NCBI GenBank assembly: GCA_001698425.1 | Contig: MBRE01000086.1 | Location: 1 to 43,623 of the forward strand | Direction: 5' to 3' | DNA: 43,623 nucleotides | DNA from: Oscillatoriales cyanobacterium USR001 | GTDB taxonomy: Bacteria > Cyanobacteriota > Cyanobacteriia > Cyanobacteriales > Microcoleaceae | Part shown: positions 16,820-24,391 of the stretch, piece after piece | How the letters are laid out: each line of letters opens with the position of its first letter | Numbering within the stretch: position 1 is the first letter of the stretch | Program-made: the position numbers and the translations under genes | The notes under the pieces: generated by a model | Databases searched by the model: none | What the model was told of the DNA's origin: nothing | Seen by the model: the letters and a program-made list of their open reading frames with translations, nothing else

Positions 16820-17218
16820 ATGTCACCTTGGCCTAGTTTAGTTACTGTATCAGCTTTACTGATTTACTTAGTTCTCACGATTAATGTCGGTAGAGCCAGA
16901 GCTAAGTATAAAATTTTACCACCACAAATGACAGGAAATCCTGATTTTGAGCGAGTGATCCGCGTTCAGCAAAATACTTTAGAGCAAATAGCGATCTTTT
17001 TGCCATCTCTGTGGTTATTTTCAGAATTTATCAGTCCAATTTGGGCTTCTGCAATTGGTACTTTTTGGTTAGTTGGACGCATTGTCTTTGCTTGGGGTTA
17101 CTATCAAGCTGCTGAGAAACGAATCGTCGGTTTTGCGATTACTAGCTTCGCTAATTTAACTCTACTTGGAGGTGCTTTAATTGGGATAGTTTTGTCACTT
17201 TTCAAGCTTTTTGCTTAG
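16820..17218 (+). CDS. MAPEG-family membrane protein
   Basis: A 132-residue integral membrane protein with four predicted helices: SLVTVSALLIYLVLTINVG, IAIFLPSLWLFSEFI, AIGTFWLVGRIVFAWGYY and LTLLGGALIGIVLSL. The diagnostic MAPEG segment RVQQNTLEQIAIFLPSLW lies near residues 48-65, with the conserved Arg, Asn and Glu. MAPEG proteins are glutathione-dependent enzymes of lipid or xenobiotic metabolism in eukaryotes; bacterial ones may conjugate glutathione. The start at 16820 is set by AAGGAG nine bases upstream; an ATG eleven codons earlier is less likely. Confidence 0.9.
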   Translation: MSPWPSLVTVSALLIYLVLTINVGRARAKYKILPPQMTGNPDFERVIRVQQNTLEQIAIFLPSLWLFSEFISPIWASAIGTFWLVGRIVFAWGYYQAAEKRIVGFAITSFANLTLLGGALIGIVLSLFKLFA

Positions 17219-17243
17219 TTATAGCAATTCTCAAGTAAATGAG

Positions 17244-17390
17244 GCACGCACCTACCAATTACGATCGCGGATTTAACGGATTACACGGATTACACGGATT
17301 AGTTAGAGGGATGATTATTTAGTCTTTTAAATCAGAGGAATCTGTAAAATCTGTGTATCCCAATTACCAATTACCAATTACCAATTACCA
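17244..17390 (+). repeat. 145-bp dispersed repeat, copy B
   Basis: Near-identical to 10449-10593, including ATTACACGG x2, GAGGAATCTGTAAAATC and four CCAATTA heptamers. Differences are a few substitutions (for example TCTTTTAAATC against TCTGTGAAATC) and one small indel. It ends three bases before the ATG at 17394, so its heptamers form the leader of that gene. Confidence 0.85.
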
Positions 17391-17393
17391 GAT

Positions 17394-17591
17394 ATGTCAG
17401 AAAAAGATCGCGTTGTCTTTCAAGTTAATCAAAGCTTGTTCGAGCAATTAACTGAATGGCAAGCTAAAATGGAAGCAGCGGATAATCAATTAGCGGATGA
17501 GTCAGATTCAGAGGAATCAACTCCAGTGGAAACCCATGCAAATACCCATGCAAATACCCATGAAAACCAGTCAAAAACCAATAATTCTTAG
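17394..17591 (+). CDS. Small acidic hypothetical protein
   Basis: The 65-residue product begins MSEKDRVVFQVNQSLFEQL, has a helix ending QAKMEAADNQ, an acidic stretch (DESDSEES) and a C-terminal region with the repeat HANT encoded by 12-bp repeats. I do not recognise a family. It has no recognisable ribosome-binding site because the repeat copy B leads right up to its start. Its 3' end overlaps the following secreted-protein gene in another frame. Confidence 0.45.
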   Translation: MSEKDRVVFQVNQSLFEQLTEWQAKMEAADNQLADESDSEESTPVETHANTHANTHENQSKTNNS

Positions 17592-17925
17592 TTTGGGAAT
17601 TGCTATATTTGGATTGCTTGTTTCACCTGCTGTTTTGGCTAATCCACTCGCGCCTAGTCAAATTCAGCAGATAAATAGTGGTTTATTTCGCTCGAATTCT
17701 CAAGACTTTTTTGAGGAGGGAAGGCGAAATTTTAATAGGGAAATTGAAATTTTGCTCCAGGAGTTTTTAAACTCCGATCGCGAGATTCTTAAAATCGATC
17801 GAGAATTGCGATCGCAGCTTTGCAGGGGCAAAATTAAAATATCATCGCGAGAGTTAGGTATAATAAAAGTTAGCCAGATTAACGATCTCAATGCCAAATT
17901 TAAAGAGATTTGTCTGGCTAACTAG
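17560..17925 (+). CDS. Secreted hypothetical protein
   Basis: With the ATG at 17560 this is a 121-residue protein with a clean Sec signal peptide (MKTSQKPIILSLGIAI to SPAVLANP, cleavage likely after VLA). The mature part is a basic/acidic helical domain (FEEGRRNFNREIEILLQEFL, DREILKIDRELRSQLCRG). Three in-frame ATG codons 12 bp apart precede it, produced by ATGCAAATACCC repeats; the downstream one is chosen because it fits the signal peptide. It overlaps the previous gene by 32 bases. Similar secreted cyanobacterial proteins have no known function. Confidence 0.6.
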   Translation: MKTSQKPIILSLGIAIFGLLVSPAVLANPLAPSQIQQINSGLFRSNSQDFFEEGRRNFNREIEILLQEFLNSDREILKIDRELRSQLCRGKIKISSRELGIIKVSQINDLNAKFKEICLAN

Positions 17926-17957
17926 GATCAAGCTGAGACAGGAAATCAAAATAGGAA

Positions 17958-18158
17958 ATGGAAACAACTCTAATACCGACAATTAATCAAGAAGCAATGA
18001 CAAAACTGAAGTTAGTCATGCTAGAATCTCAAACTGCGGCTCAATTAGCTGCACTAATTATTGATCATACCCATGAAGAAATTATGCAGGTTTATAGCGA
18101 ACTTGTACTAGATCAGCAAGCTAGAATTCAGGCAATTTGGCAAAATAGATTTGACTAA
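17958..18158 (+). CDS. Small hypothetical protein
   Basis: A 66-residue, mostly helical protein (EAMTKLKLVMLESQTAAQLA, EEIMQVYSELVLDQQAR) preceded by AGGAA directly before the ATG. It follows the secreted protein by 32 bp on the same strand. I do not recognise it. Its end is 15 bp from the decayed ABC transporter on the other strand. Confidence 0.5.
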   Translation: METTLIPTINQEAMTKLKLVMLESQTAAQLAALIIDHTHEEIMQVYSELVLDQQARIQAIWQNRFD

Positions 18159-18173
18159 CTAGCAGCAGTAAAT

Positions 18174-18810
18174 CTAAAGCATTTTTTCTAAAAATTGCTT
18201 CGCGCGATCGCACTTAGGGTTACTAAAAAACTCCTTCGGCGGTTCATCTTCAGCTACCTTTCCCCCATCCAGAAATAATATCCGATGAGCAACTTCTCGC
18301 GCAAATCCCATTTCGTGAGTGACAATTGCCATTGTAATTCCCGTTTTTGCTAAAGCTTTCATCACATCCTAAAATAAAAGGCAAACTTGGCAAGATTTTT
18401 CCAAAATCTAAACTAAATTTTGGTGCTGCTGGCTGTATATCTTTAGCTCCTGTTTGGGGTGATGGTGACTGTGGAGATTCTGGGTTCGGTGCTTGGGTAA
18501 TCGATCGAGAAAACCACTGGGTAGCTAGTTCCTTAAGTTTACCATTAGCTTGCATTTGTTGGAGCACTCGGTTAAATTCGGGAGCTAATTTTGAACCTTT
18601 GGGAAAAGCGATCGCCGATCCGCTTTCTTCTGTATTTGGAATTACATTAAATTCCAAATCAGGGTTAGCTTCTGCATAACCTTTAGCAACAGTATCCTCA
18701 ATCACTCCCGCTGTCAGGCGATTTGATTTAACTTCTTGAATAATATCAGCAATTTTATTCAGGGCGATCGCTTCCACCCCAGTCATTTTTTTAACAGCTT
18801 CCTCAGGACT
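18174..18810 (-). pseudogene. Collapsed polar amino-acid ABC transporter (binding domain plus ATPase tail)
   Basis: Two fragments of one transporter are fused by deletion. The upstream part (about 18370-18810) is the C-terminal half of a solute-binding domain: GVEAIALNKIADI, SNRLTAGVIEDTVAKGYAE, VIPNTEESGSAIAFPKGS and LKELATQWFSR. A Pro/Ser-rich linker and KFSLDFGKILPSLPFILG follow, typical of fused binding-permease proteins. After that the frame breaks, and a second frame (18174-18365) shows the tail of a GlnQ-type ATPase: KTGITMAIVTHEMGFAREVA (H-loop), FLDGGKVAEDEPPKEFF. The permease helices, Walker A, signature and Walker B are all gone. The upstream edge is an in-frame TAG beside a 20-bp palindrome. 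Confidence 0.85.
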
Positions 18811-18817
18811 TACGCAG

Positions 18818-18837
18818 GCACGCTATATATAGCGTGC
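18818..18837. repeat. 20-bp perfect palindrome
   Basis: GCACGCTATATATAGCGTGC reads identically on both strands. It sits at the broken edge of the ABC transporter remnant, next to AGGACTTACGCA, a sequence I associate with ends of cyanobacterial insertion elements. It may be an element end, a short hairpin or an operator. Only the palindrome itself is certain. Confidence 0.6.
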
Positions 18838-18909
18838 TGCAATGATCGCGATCGCATCAATTAATCAACGTGAGTTCGATGGAGTCCGATCGCTACAAAA
18901 CAAGGGACG

Positions 18910-19092
18910 ATGGGGCGGGCGATCGCCCTGGAAATGAACGAATCCGCCGTATCACATCAGCTACGGACGCTGCGTGCCCTGCGGTTGGTGAGTTTCCGCA
19001 AACAGGGACGGCACGTATTCTACCGCCTGCAAGATCGGCACATTCTCAGCTTCTATCAAGCGGTAAGCGAACATTTGGCGGAGACAGAGTGA
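18910..19092 (+). pseudogene. ArsR/SmtB-family metalloregulator fragment
   Basis: The 60 codons encode ALEMNESAVSHQLRTLRALR, LVSFRKQGRHVFYRLQDRH and ILSFYQAVSEHL, the recognition helix, beta-hairpin wing and dimerisation helix of ArsR/SmtB transcription factors. The family normally has 95-120 residues; the N-terminal helices before the recognition helix are missing and no ATG restores them upstream. The His and Glu of the last helix (HILSFYQAVSEHLAETE) lie where alpha-5 zinc ligands occur in SmtB-like proteins. It is convergent with the WD40 gene, ending 14 bp from its stop. Probably inactive. Confidence 0.7.
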
Positions 19093-19105
19093 AGTGGTAC
19101 AGTGC

Positions 19106-20227
19106 TTAACCAAAACCTTGTCCGCGTCCGACTTTCGACCAAACCAATAGTTCGCCGTTCTGCCCCCCGGCTGCAAGTTGGTTTCCTTTAGGATGCCAGG
19201 ATAGACAGGAAAAGCCATTGGATGCACCATTGAAAACTTGAGTCGGACGTTTTGCCTTTTGCCACAAATACACCCAACCGTCTGCCGCTGCCGAAGCCAG
19301 TAAAAGGCTATGCGGCTGAAATTTAATGGAGTGGATTGTTTCTTCATGCCCTGCGAGAACGCGACCATCCCAGCCCAGGGCTTCGTCTGCTTCCTTTTCC
19401 CAGATGACCAGTCCTTCGACACAGGAAGCCGCCAGGAGCGGCGCACCCGTTTTGCTTAAAACCTCTGACCAGGCAAGTTGACGGATCTTGCCTGGAAAAC
19501 CACGCATCACCCAAGGCAAAAGCGGGTTCTCTCTCGCTGCTGCCGGAGAAACTGCTTTTGAAAAAGGGTTCTCCCATTCCAGTACGGTGATGGTGCGATC
19601 GAGATTTCCAGAGGCAATGTATTTGCCATCGGGCGACCAGGCGATCGCCACACTTGCCGAAGGGATCGCGAGCAAATACGGGTCATCGTCCCAGTCGTCT
19701 GCCGTCCAAGTTTTCACTCCCTGATACCCGCCCACACTCAACCGCTTGCCGTCAGGATGCCAGGTGATATCCAGAACTGAAGAGGTATCGAAATTTAGGG
19801 TGGTAACGACAGCGCCGAGCGTAGCGTCCCAAACTTGCACATACTTTCCCAGGCTGAAGGCAAGGAGATTCTGGGTGGGACTCCACGCCAAGCGATCCAC
19901 CCAGGCGGTCCCATTGCCCAGAGTAGCGATCGGTTCAGGGGCTGCTGGCTGCATACGCCAAAGGTTGATCCGTCCATCTTGTCCGCCCGTTGCGAGGTAT
20001 TGACCATCCGGCGAAAACGCTAGACAGTCTACTGAGCGCCCGTTGGCTAACTGTAAAACGGTTCTTTCTAAACCCCTGCCTTGGAACAGCACCACTTCCC
20101 CAGCAGCGGAACTAGCTGCTAAGGCATTGCCATCCGGCCTGTACGCGATCGCTGTGACATAATCGGACAGCGTTCCCTGCCAGTGTCGCTCGAACTCACC
20201 CTGGTTCTTTGTCTTTAAACCAAACAT
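19106..20227 (-). CDS. WD40-repeat beta-propeller protein
   Basis: The 373 residues consist of consecutive WD40 units: AIAYRPDGNALAASSAAGE, CLAFSPDGQYLATGGQDG, RLAWSPTQNLLAFSLG, DITWHPDGKRLSVGGYQG, AIAWSPDGKYIASGNLD, an irregular unit (LAASCVEGLVIWEKE), SIKFQPHSLLLASAAADG and CLSWHPKGNQLAAGGQNG. They form a seven- or eight-blade propeller with no catalytic domain or signal peptide, so it is a cytosolic scaffold. Its start overlaps the stop of the upstream COG0523 GTPase by 13 bp, which indicates coupled translation. A role with that GTPase in zinc handling is inferred from this coupling only. Confidence 0.9.
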   Translation of the reverse strand: MFGLKTKNQGEFERHWQGTLSDYVTAIAYRPDGNALAASSAAGEVVLFQGRGLERTVLQLANGRSVDCLAFSPDGQYLATGGQDGRINLWRMQPAAPEPIATLGNGTAWVDRLAWSPTQNLLAFSLGKYVQVWDATLGAVVTTLNFDTSSVLDITWHPDGKRLSVGGYQGVKTWTADDWDDDPYLLAIPSASVAIAWSPDGKYIASGNLDRTITVLEWENPFSKAVSPAAARENPLLPWVMRGFPGKIRQLAWSEVLSKTGAPLLAASCVEGLVIWEKEADEALGWDGRVLAGHEETIHSIKFQPHSLLLASAAADGWVYLWQKAKRPTQVFNGASNGFSCLSWHPKGNQLAAGGQNGELLVWSKVGRGQGFG

Positions 20228-21186
20228 CCCCGGAAATCCTCTCTCAGTTGAGTTTCATTCAAGTTGCGACCAATGAAAACCAGTTCATTTTTGCGGGCTT
20301 CTCCTGGCTTCCAGGGGCGATCGGCTCTGCCGTCGAATAGCATATGAACGCCCTGAAACACAAAGCGTTGGTCTTCGCCAGCGATCGTCAAAATCCCTTT
20401 CATCCGAAAAATGTCCGGTCCTTGGGTTTGCAACAACTTACCGAGCCATGTATTGAGCTTGTCGCCGTCTAGTTCACCTGCTTCGACGATCGCTACCGAA
20501 CCGACAGTTTCATCATGCTCATGCGCTGTTTCGTTTAAGAACTCTGGGTCAATTTCCAGAGCGCGATTCAGGTCAAAGGCACCGATGCCCAAGAGCGCCT
20601 CCATCTCCAGTTCGGCGTTGCGGGTGCGATAGATTTTGGCAAGGGCATTCATGCCGCGAATCCGGCGTTCCAGTTCGTCTAGCTCCTCTGGCGTGACCAG
20701 ATCGGTTTTATTGAGCAGCACCACATCGGCAAAGGCAATTTGTTCCTGCGCTTCTTCCGCTTCCCAGTGCTGCCAAATATGTTTAGCATCCACCACCGTT
20801 ACAACTGAATCGAGATTGGTCTGCGCCTGTACGTCTTCATCCATGAAGAAAGTCTGAATCACGGGAGCCGGGTCAGCCAGTCCCGTTGTTTCAATCACTA
20901 GATGATCGAACTTGTCGCGCCGTTTCATCAAATTGCCGATAATCCGAATCAGGTCGCCCCGCACGGTGCAGCAGATGCAGCCGTTGTTCATCTCAAAAAT
21001 TTCTTCGTCGGCGTTGATAATAAGCTGGTGATCGATGCCCACATCGCCAAACTCATTGACAATCACCGCAACCTTTTTGCCGTGTTCGTAGGTGAGGATG
21101 CGGTTGAGCAGGGTCGTTTTACCTGCACCTAAATAGCCAGTTAATAAGGTAACGGGAACGGTTGTCATTGCCTCGGCTGCCACCAT
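20215..21186 (-). CDS. COG0523 (CobW-like) G3E GTPase, first copy
   Basis: A 323-residue metal-chaperone-type GTPase. Walker A is GYLGAGKTTLLN near residue 17, followed by VAVIVNEFGDVGID, the metal-binding GCICC (CXCC) motif, VIETTGLADPAPV (Walker B region) and LLNKTDLV (guanine-specifying NKxD). The CobW C-terminal domain closes the protein (IFRMKGILTIAGEDQRFVFQGVH and ELVFIGRNLNETQLREDF). No His-rich linker. The ATG at 21186 has GGAGG eight bases upstream. A perfect inverted repeat 22 bp before the start is a probable Zur operator. COG0523 proteins under Zur are thought to supply zinc to client proteins. Cobalamin synthesis is unlikely because no cob genes are near. Confidence 0.93.
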   Translation of the reverse strand: MVAAEAMTTVPVTLLTGYLGAGKTTLLNRILTYEHGKKVAVIVNEFGDVGIDHQLIINADEEIFEMNNGCICCTVRGDLIRIIGNLMKRRDKFDHLVIETTGLADPAPVIQTFFMDEDVQAQTNLDSVVTVVDAKHIWQHWEAEEAQEQIAFADVVLLNKTDLVTPEELDELERRIRGMNALAKIYRTRNAELEMEALLGIGAFDLNRALEIDPEFLNETAHEHDETVGSVAIVEAGELDGDKLNTWLGKLLQTQGPDIFRMKGILTIAGEDQRFVFQGVHMLFDGRADRPWKPGEARKNELVFIGRNLNETQLREDFRGCLV

Positions 21187-21207
21187 ATACCAAACCTCCG
21201 CTTTTGG

Positions 21208-21224
21208 AGAATGAAAATCATTCT
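21208..21224 (-). promoter_or_regulatory. Probable Zur operator upstream of COG0523 gene 1
   Basis: AGAATGA-AAA-TCATTCT is a perfect 7-3-7 inverted repeat in an A/T-rich setting, 22 bp before the GTPase start. Its centre, TGAAAATCATT, matches the TGATAATNATTATCA type of Fur/Zur operator at most positions. Binding by Zur rather than Fur is inferred from the zinc-related genes it precedes. Confidence 0.6.
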
Positions 21225-21287
21225 TATATTATAAGAGCAGATTGAGTTTTGGAAGGCAATAACAGTGGGAGAAGTCATGGGGCGCTC

Positions 21288-21938
21288 CTAGTGAAAAGAT
21301 GGACTATGCCGGATCAAGTCCATGAATTCCTGGCGAGTTCTGGCATCATCGGCAAACACGCCCTGCATCGAGCTAGTCACCGTCCAGGAACCGGGCTTCT
21401 GCACGCCGCGCATGACCATACACATATGGGTGGCTTCCACCACCACAGCCACACCCTGGGGCTGAAGCAATCCTTGCAAAGCATCCGCAATCTGCTGGGT
21501 CAGTCGTTCCTGCACTTGCAGGCGGCGGCCATACATTTCGCAAATGCGGGCAATCTTGGAAAGACCAATCACCTTGCCGTTGGGGATATAGGCGACATGG
21601 GCGCGTCCTAAAATCGGCAAAATGTGGTGTTCGCAAGAGCTAAACAGGTCAATATCACGTACCAACACCATTTCGTTGGCATCTTCGTGAAAGACGGCTC
21701 CGTTGAGCAATTCATCCAGGGATTGCTGGTAGCCAGAGGTGAGGAATTTGAGCGCTTTGACCACTCGTTTTGGAGTGTCGCGCAGTCCTTCCCGATCGGG
21801 GTCTTCCCCCAATCCCAAGAGCAGGGTACGCACAGCTTGTTCCATCTCAGACTGGGAGACCCGTGGCTGAGGCTGGGTAGGGATGGCGGCGATCGCTTGA
21901 TCGGCAGAGAGGTTACGAACGGGAATTTGGGCAGTCAT
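21288..21938 (-). CDS. folE: GTP cyclohydrolase I, type IA
   Basis: FolE opens GTP to dihydroneopterin triphosphate, the first step of folate and pterin synthesis. The 216 residues contain EGLRDTPKRVVKAL, DIDLFSSCEHHILPILGRAHVAY, IGLSKIARI, VQERLTQQIADAL and VVVEATHMCMVMRGVQKPG. The zinc ligands Cys and His of SSCEHH and Cys of HMCMVMRG are all present, so this is a zinc-dependent enzyme and not the zinc-independent FolE2 type. In a putative Zur island a second FolE copy could restore folate synthesis when zinc is short, perhaps loaded by the adjacent COG0523 GTPases. It lies 63 bp downstream of the second GTPase gene. Confidence 0.95.
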   Translation of the reverse strand: MTAQIPVRNLSADQAIAAIPTQPQPRVSQSEMEQAVRTLLLGLGEDPDREGLRDTPKRVVKALKFLTSGYQQSLDELLNGAVFHEDANEMVLVRDIDLFSSCEHHILPILGRAHVAYIPNGKVIGLSKIARICEMYGRRLQVQERLTQQIADALQGLLQPQGVAVVVEATHMCMVMRGVQKPGSWTVTSSMQGVFADDARTRQEFMDLIRHSPSFH

Positions 21939-22001
21939 AGAATCTAAGGTGAGTAGGGATCGTTAAGAATTTACAGGTTTGGACGTAGCTTTCTGGGTGG
22001 A

Positions 22002-23045
22002 CTATGCCGCTTCACAAATGGTCAGTTGGTGGCGAATTTCCTCTGGATTAAGCTGTCGCCCAATCACCACAATTTGGTTACTCGGAGAGACCTTACCCCA
22101 CGCTTCAACATCCAGAGTGCAGCGCTTGCCACTGAGTTGAAAGATGTGTTTATGGGGACTTTGGGTAAACCAGAGCAATCCCTTAGCCCGGAAAACGTTG
22201 GCAGGTAAAGTATCCAGCCATTCTTCAAACTTGCGGAGGGAAAAGGGACGATCGCTGCAATAGGAAACCGACACAAACCCATCGTTATCTAAGTGATCGG
22301 AGTGATGGTGATGGTGTTCGTGGGCATGGTGGTCATGGGCATGGTGGTCATGGTCGCGATCGTGCTGGGTTTGTTCAATCTCATCCTGCACCAGATCCGC
22401 ATAGGCTTCTGGATTGTTGTAGCCCACATCCAAAATCAAGGGCAGCGGTACATCTCCATTTTGGCAGCGGATCAGGCGAGCTTTTTCTTTCATGGCATGA
22501 ATCTGCCGCTCTAGTTCATCGACCTGTTCAGCAGCCACTAAGTCTGTCTTATTCAGCAGAATAATATCCCCGTAGATAATTTGTTTGAGAGCGGCTTCGC
22601 TATCAAAATGTTCGGGGGTAAATTCAGACGCATCCACCAAGGTAATTACCGAGTCGAGATGGGTTAGATCCCGTAGCTCAGTCCCTAAAAATGTCAGCAT
22701 AATCGGCAGAGGATCTGCGATGCCGGTGGTTTCAATCACCATGTAGTCAATGCGATCGCTCTTTTCCAAAACGCTGTAAACCGCATCTACCAAGCCATCA
22801 TTAATCGTGCAACAAATACAGCCGTTGCTCAGTTCCACCATGTCTTGATCGATGGAAACTAGCAGTTGACTATCAATATCAATGTCGCCAAATTCATTCA
22901 CCAGCACTGCCACCTTCAAATCTTGGCGATTGCTGAGAATTTGATTGAGAAGGGTTGTCTTACCGCTCCCCAAGAATCCCGTGATGATAGTAACAGGCAT
23001 CCCTCGTTTGGGAATTTCAAGGGATTGGGTCAGGTTAGCCATCAT
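22002..23045 (-). CDS. COG0523 (CobW-like) G3E GTPase with His-rich linker, second copy
   Basis: A 347-residue paralogue of the gene at 20215. It has GFLGSGKTTLLNQ (Walker A, about residue 22), NEFGDIDIDSQLL, NGCICCTIND (CXCC metal site), VIETTGIADPLPI, LLNKTDLV and a CobW C-terminal part (ANVFRAKGLLWF, RQLNPEEIRHQL). Unlike copy 1, the linker before the C-terminal domain is rich in His and Asp (DRDHDHHAHDHHAHEHHHHH), a likely metal-buffering tail typical of zinc- or nickel-handling members. AGGAG seven bases upstream supports the ATG at 23045. It is the second gene after the HemB promoter. Confidence 0.94.
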   Translation of the reverse strand: MMANLTQSLEIPKRGMPVTIITGFLGSGKTTLLNQILSNRQDLKVAVLVNEFGDIDIDSQLLVSIDQDMVELSNGCICCTINDGLVDAVYSVLEKSDRIDYMVIETTGIADPLPIMLTFLGTELRDLTHLDSVITLVDASEFTPEHFDSEAALKQIIYGDIILLNKTDLVAAEQVDELERQIHAMKEKARLIRCQNGDVPLPLILDVGYNNPEAYADLVQDEIEQTQHDRDHDHHAHDHHAHEHHHHHSDHLDNDGFVSVSYCSDRPFSLRKFEEWLDTLPANVFRAKGLLWFTQSPHKHIFQLSGKRCTLDVEAWGKVSPSNQIVVIGRQLNPEEIRHQLTICEAA

Positions 23046-23123
23046 AAAAAAGCTCCTAAGTAGTCAACTGTAAATTGAAATTTTATGAGTAGATAAATCA
23101 GAGAGAGAAGAGTAACCATCTCC

Positions 23124-24200
23124 CTACTCCCCCTTCTGCAACATCAACGCCACATCTTTGGCAAAGTAGGTCAAAATTAAGTCGGCTCCGGCACGTTTCA
23201 TGCTAGTCAGCGTTTCCAGAACTACCTTTTTCTCATCAATCCAACCCTGTTCCGCAGCGGCTTTGATCATGGCGTATTCACCACTGACGTTGTATGCTGC
23301 GACGGGTAAATTGGTGTGCTGCTTGATTTGGCAAATAATATCCAGATAAGCCAATGCCGGCTTCACCATCACAATGTCTGCCCCCTCAGCGATATCTAAA
23401 TCGACTTCTTTGATCGCTTCTCTCGCATTGGCGGCATCCATTTGATAGGTCTTTTTGTCACCAAATTTGGGTGCAGAATCCAGAGCATCCCGAAACGGAC
23501 CATAGTAGGCAGAGGCATATTTGGCAGAGTAGGCAAGGATGCCCACATTGATCCAGCCTTCTGCATCCAGTGCCTTGCGAATCGCGCCGACGCGACCATC
23601 CATCATGTCTGAAGGCGCAACAAAATCGGCTCCGGCTTCTGCCTGAACGAGTGCCTGCTTCACCAACACAGCAACCGTTTCATCATTGAGGATTTTGCCA
23701 TCCTGCACAATGCCGTCATGTCCTTCACTGCTGTAGGGATCGAGGGCAACATCAGTGATGACTAAAAGACTGGGAACGGCTTGTTTAATGGCTCGCACTG
23801 CACGAGGAATTAAGCCATTCGGGTTATAGCTCTCAGTACCTGCGTTATCTTTCTGGTCGTAGGGAATGAGTGGGAAAAGAGCGATCGCCCCTATCCCCAA
23901 CTCATCCGCCTGCTTTACCTCATCCAGCAGCAAATCCAGTGTGTAGCGGTAGCAACCGGGCATCGATGGAACTTCTTCCCGCTGCCCCTCTCCTTCCATC
24001 ACAAACAGCGGATAGATCAAATCTTCGACTCGCAGAACATTCTCCCGCACCATCCGACGCAGGGTTTCAGTTCGCCGCAATCGCCGGGGACGATGGGCGA
24101 TCGCTGGCACAGTGGATTTGGCTTGGCTTCCAGAATCGGTGGAATCGGTTTCTGTCTGCGGAGTTTGGAGTGCAAGCGTTGAGGTTTCAGTCAGGCTCAT
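23124..24200 (-). CDS. hemB: Porphobilinogen synthase (5-aminolevulinate dehydratase), Asp-type
   Basis: HemB joins two 5-aminolevulinate molecules to porphobilinogen for heme and chlorophyll. The 358 residues contain the lysine-bearing VMVKPALAYLD and SAKYASAYYGPFRDAL active-site parts. The metal loop reads DVALDPYSSEGHDG; the Cys-rich loop of zinc-dependent enzymes is replaced by Asp, the plant/cyanobacterial magnesium-type arrangement. The N-terminus has about 40 extra residues (MSLTETSTLALQTPQ and following, Ser/Thr-rich). It starts at 24200, eight bases from a probable Zur operator that also faces the divergent truncated zur gene, so it is probably the first gene of the hemB-GTPase-folE unit. 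Confidence 0.95.
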   Translation of the reverse strand: MSLTETSTLALQTPQTETDSTDSGSQAKSTVPAIAHRPRRLRRTETLRRMVRENVLRVEDLIYPLFVMEGEGQREEVPSMPGCYRYTLDLLLDEVKQADELGIGAIALFPLIPYDQKDNAGTESYNPNGLIPRAVRAIKQAVPSLLVITDVALDPYSSEGHDGIVQDGKILNDETVAVLVKQALVQAEAGADFVAPSDMMDGRVGAIRKALDAEGWINVGILAYSAKYASAYYGPFRDALDSAPKFGDKKTYQMDAANAREAIKEVDLDIAEGADIVMVKPALAYLDIICQIKQHTNLPVAAYNVSGEYAMIKAAAEQGWIDEKKVVLETLTSMKRAGADLILTYFAKDVALMLQKGE

Positions 24201-24207
24201 AGTATAA

Positions 24208-24227
24208 TGAGAATGATTATTATTCTC
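24208..24227. promoter_or_regulatory. Probable Zur operator between hemB and zur remnant
   Basis: TGAGAATGATTATTA at 24208-24222 fits the TGATAATNATTATCA type, and the wider sequence has the inverted repeat GAGAAT-N7-ATTCTC (24209-24227). It lies 8 bp upstream of hemB and 20 bp from the truncated zur start on the other strand, so it could control both directions. Confidence 0.6.
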
Positions 24228-24246
24228 TTATTCTACAGCACTCGCC

Positions 24247-24387
24247 GTGAAAAGTGATTCATCCTCTCAAGAAAGTGCAACCCATTCACTCCGTCTGACT
24301 CGCAATCAGCAAGCGGTGCTTGATTTGCTACACCAGCAAGCGAATGCCCTCTCCGCTCAGGAGATATACAGTCTCACCACAATTTAG
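24247..24387 (+). pseudogene. zur: Truncated zur (Fur-family zinc regulator), N-terminal fragment
   Basis: From a GTG at 24247 the frame encodes 46 residues: HSLRLTRNQQAVLDLLHQQ, then ANALSAQEIYSL and TTI before a stop. LTRNQQAVLDLL and ALSAQEIY are the first two winged-helix helices of Fur/Zur proteins. The family has about 130-150 residues; the recognition helix, the wing and every metal ligand are missing. The break lies near 24378, beside the tail of the opposite phosphoesterase gene, so a deletion probably joined the two. Its promoter position, divergent from hemB over a Zur-type operator, is that expected of an autoregulated zur. Inactive as a regulator. Confidence 0.75.
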
Positions 24388-24391
24388 AAAT

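Noticed and set aside
19488..20023. Plus-strand open frames within the WD40 gene
   Set aside because: They are antisense to the WD40 repeats, and their length reflects the higher G/C content of the region.
20215..23045. Cobalamin biosynthesis (CobW) genes
   Set aside because: The GTPases have CXCC and sit with FolE, HemB and Zur-type operators; no cob genes or cobalamin riboswitch are visible.
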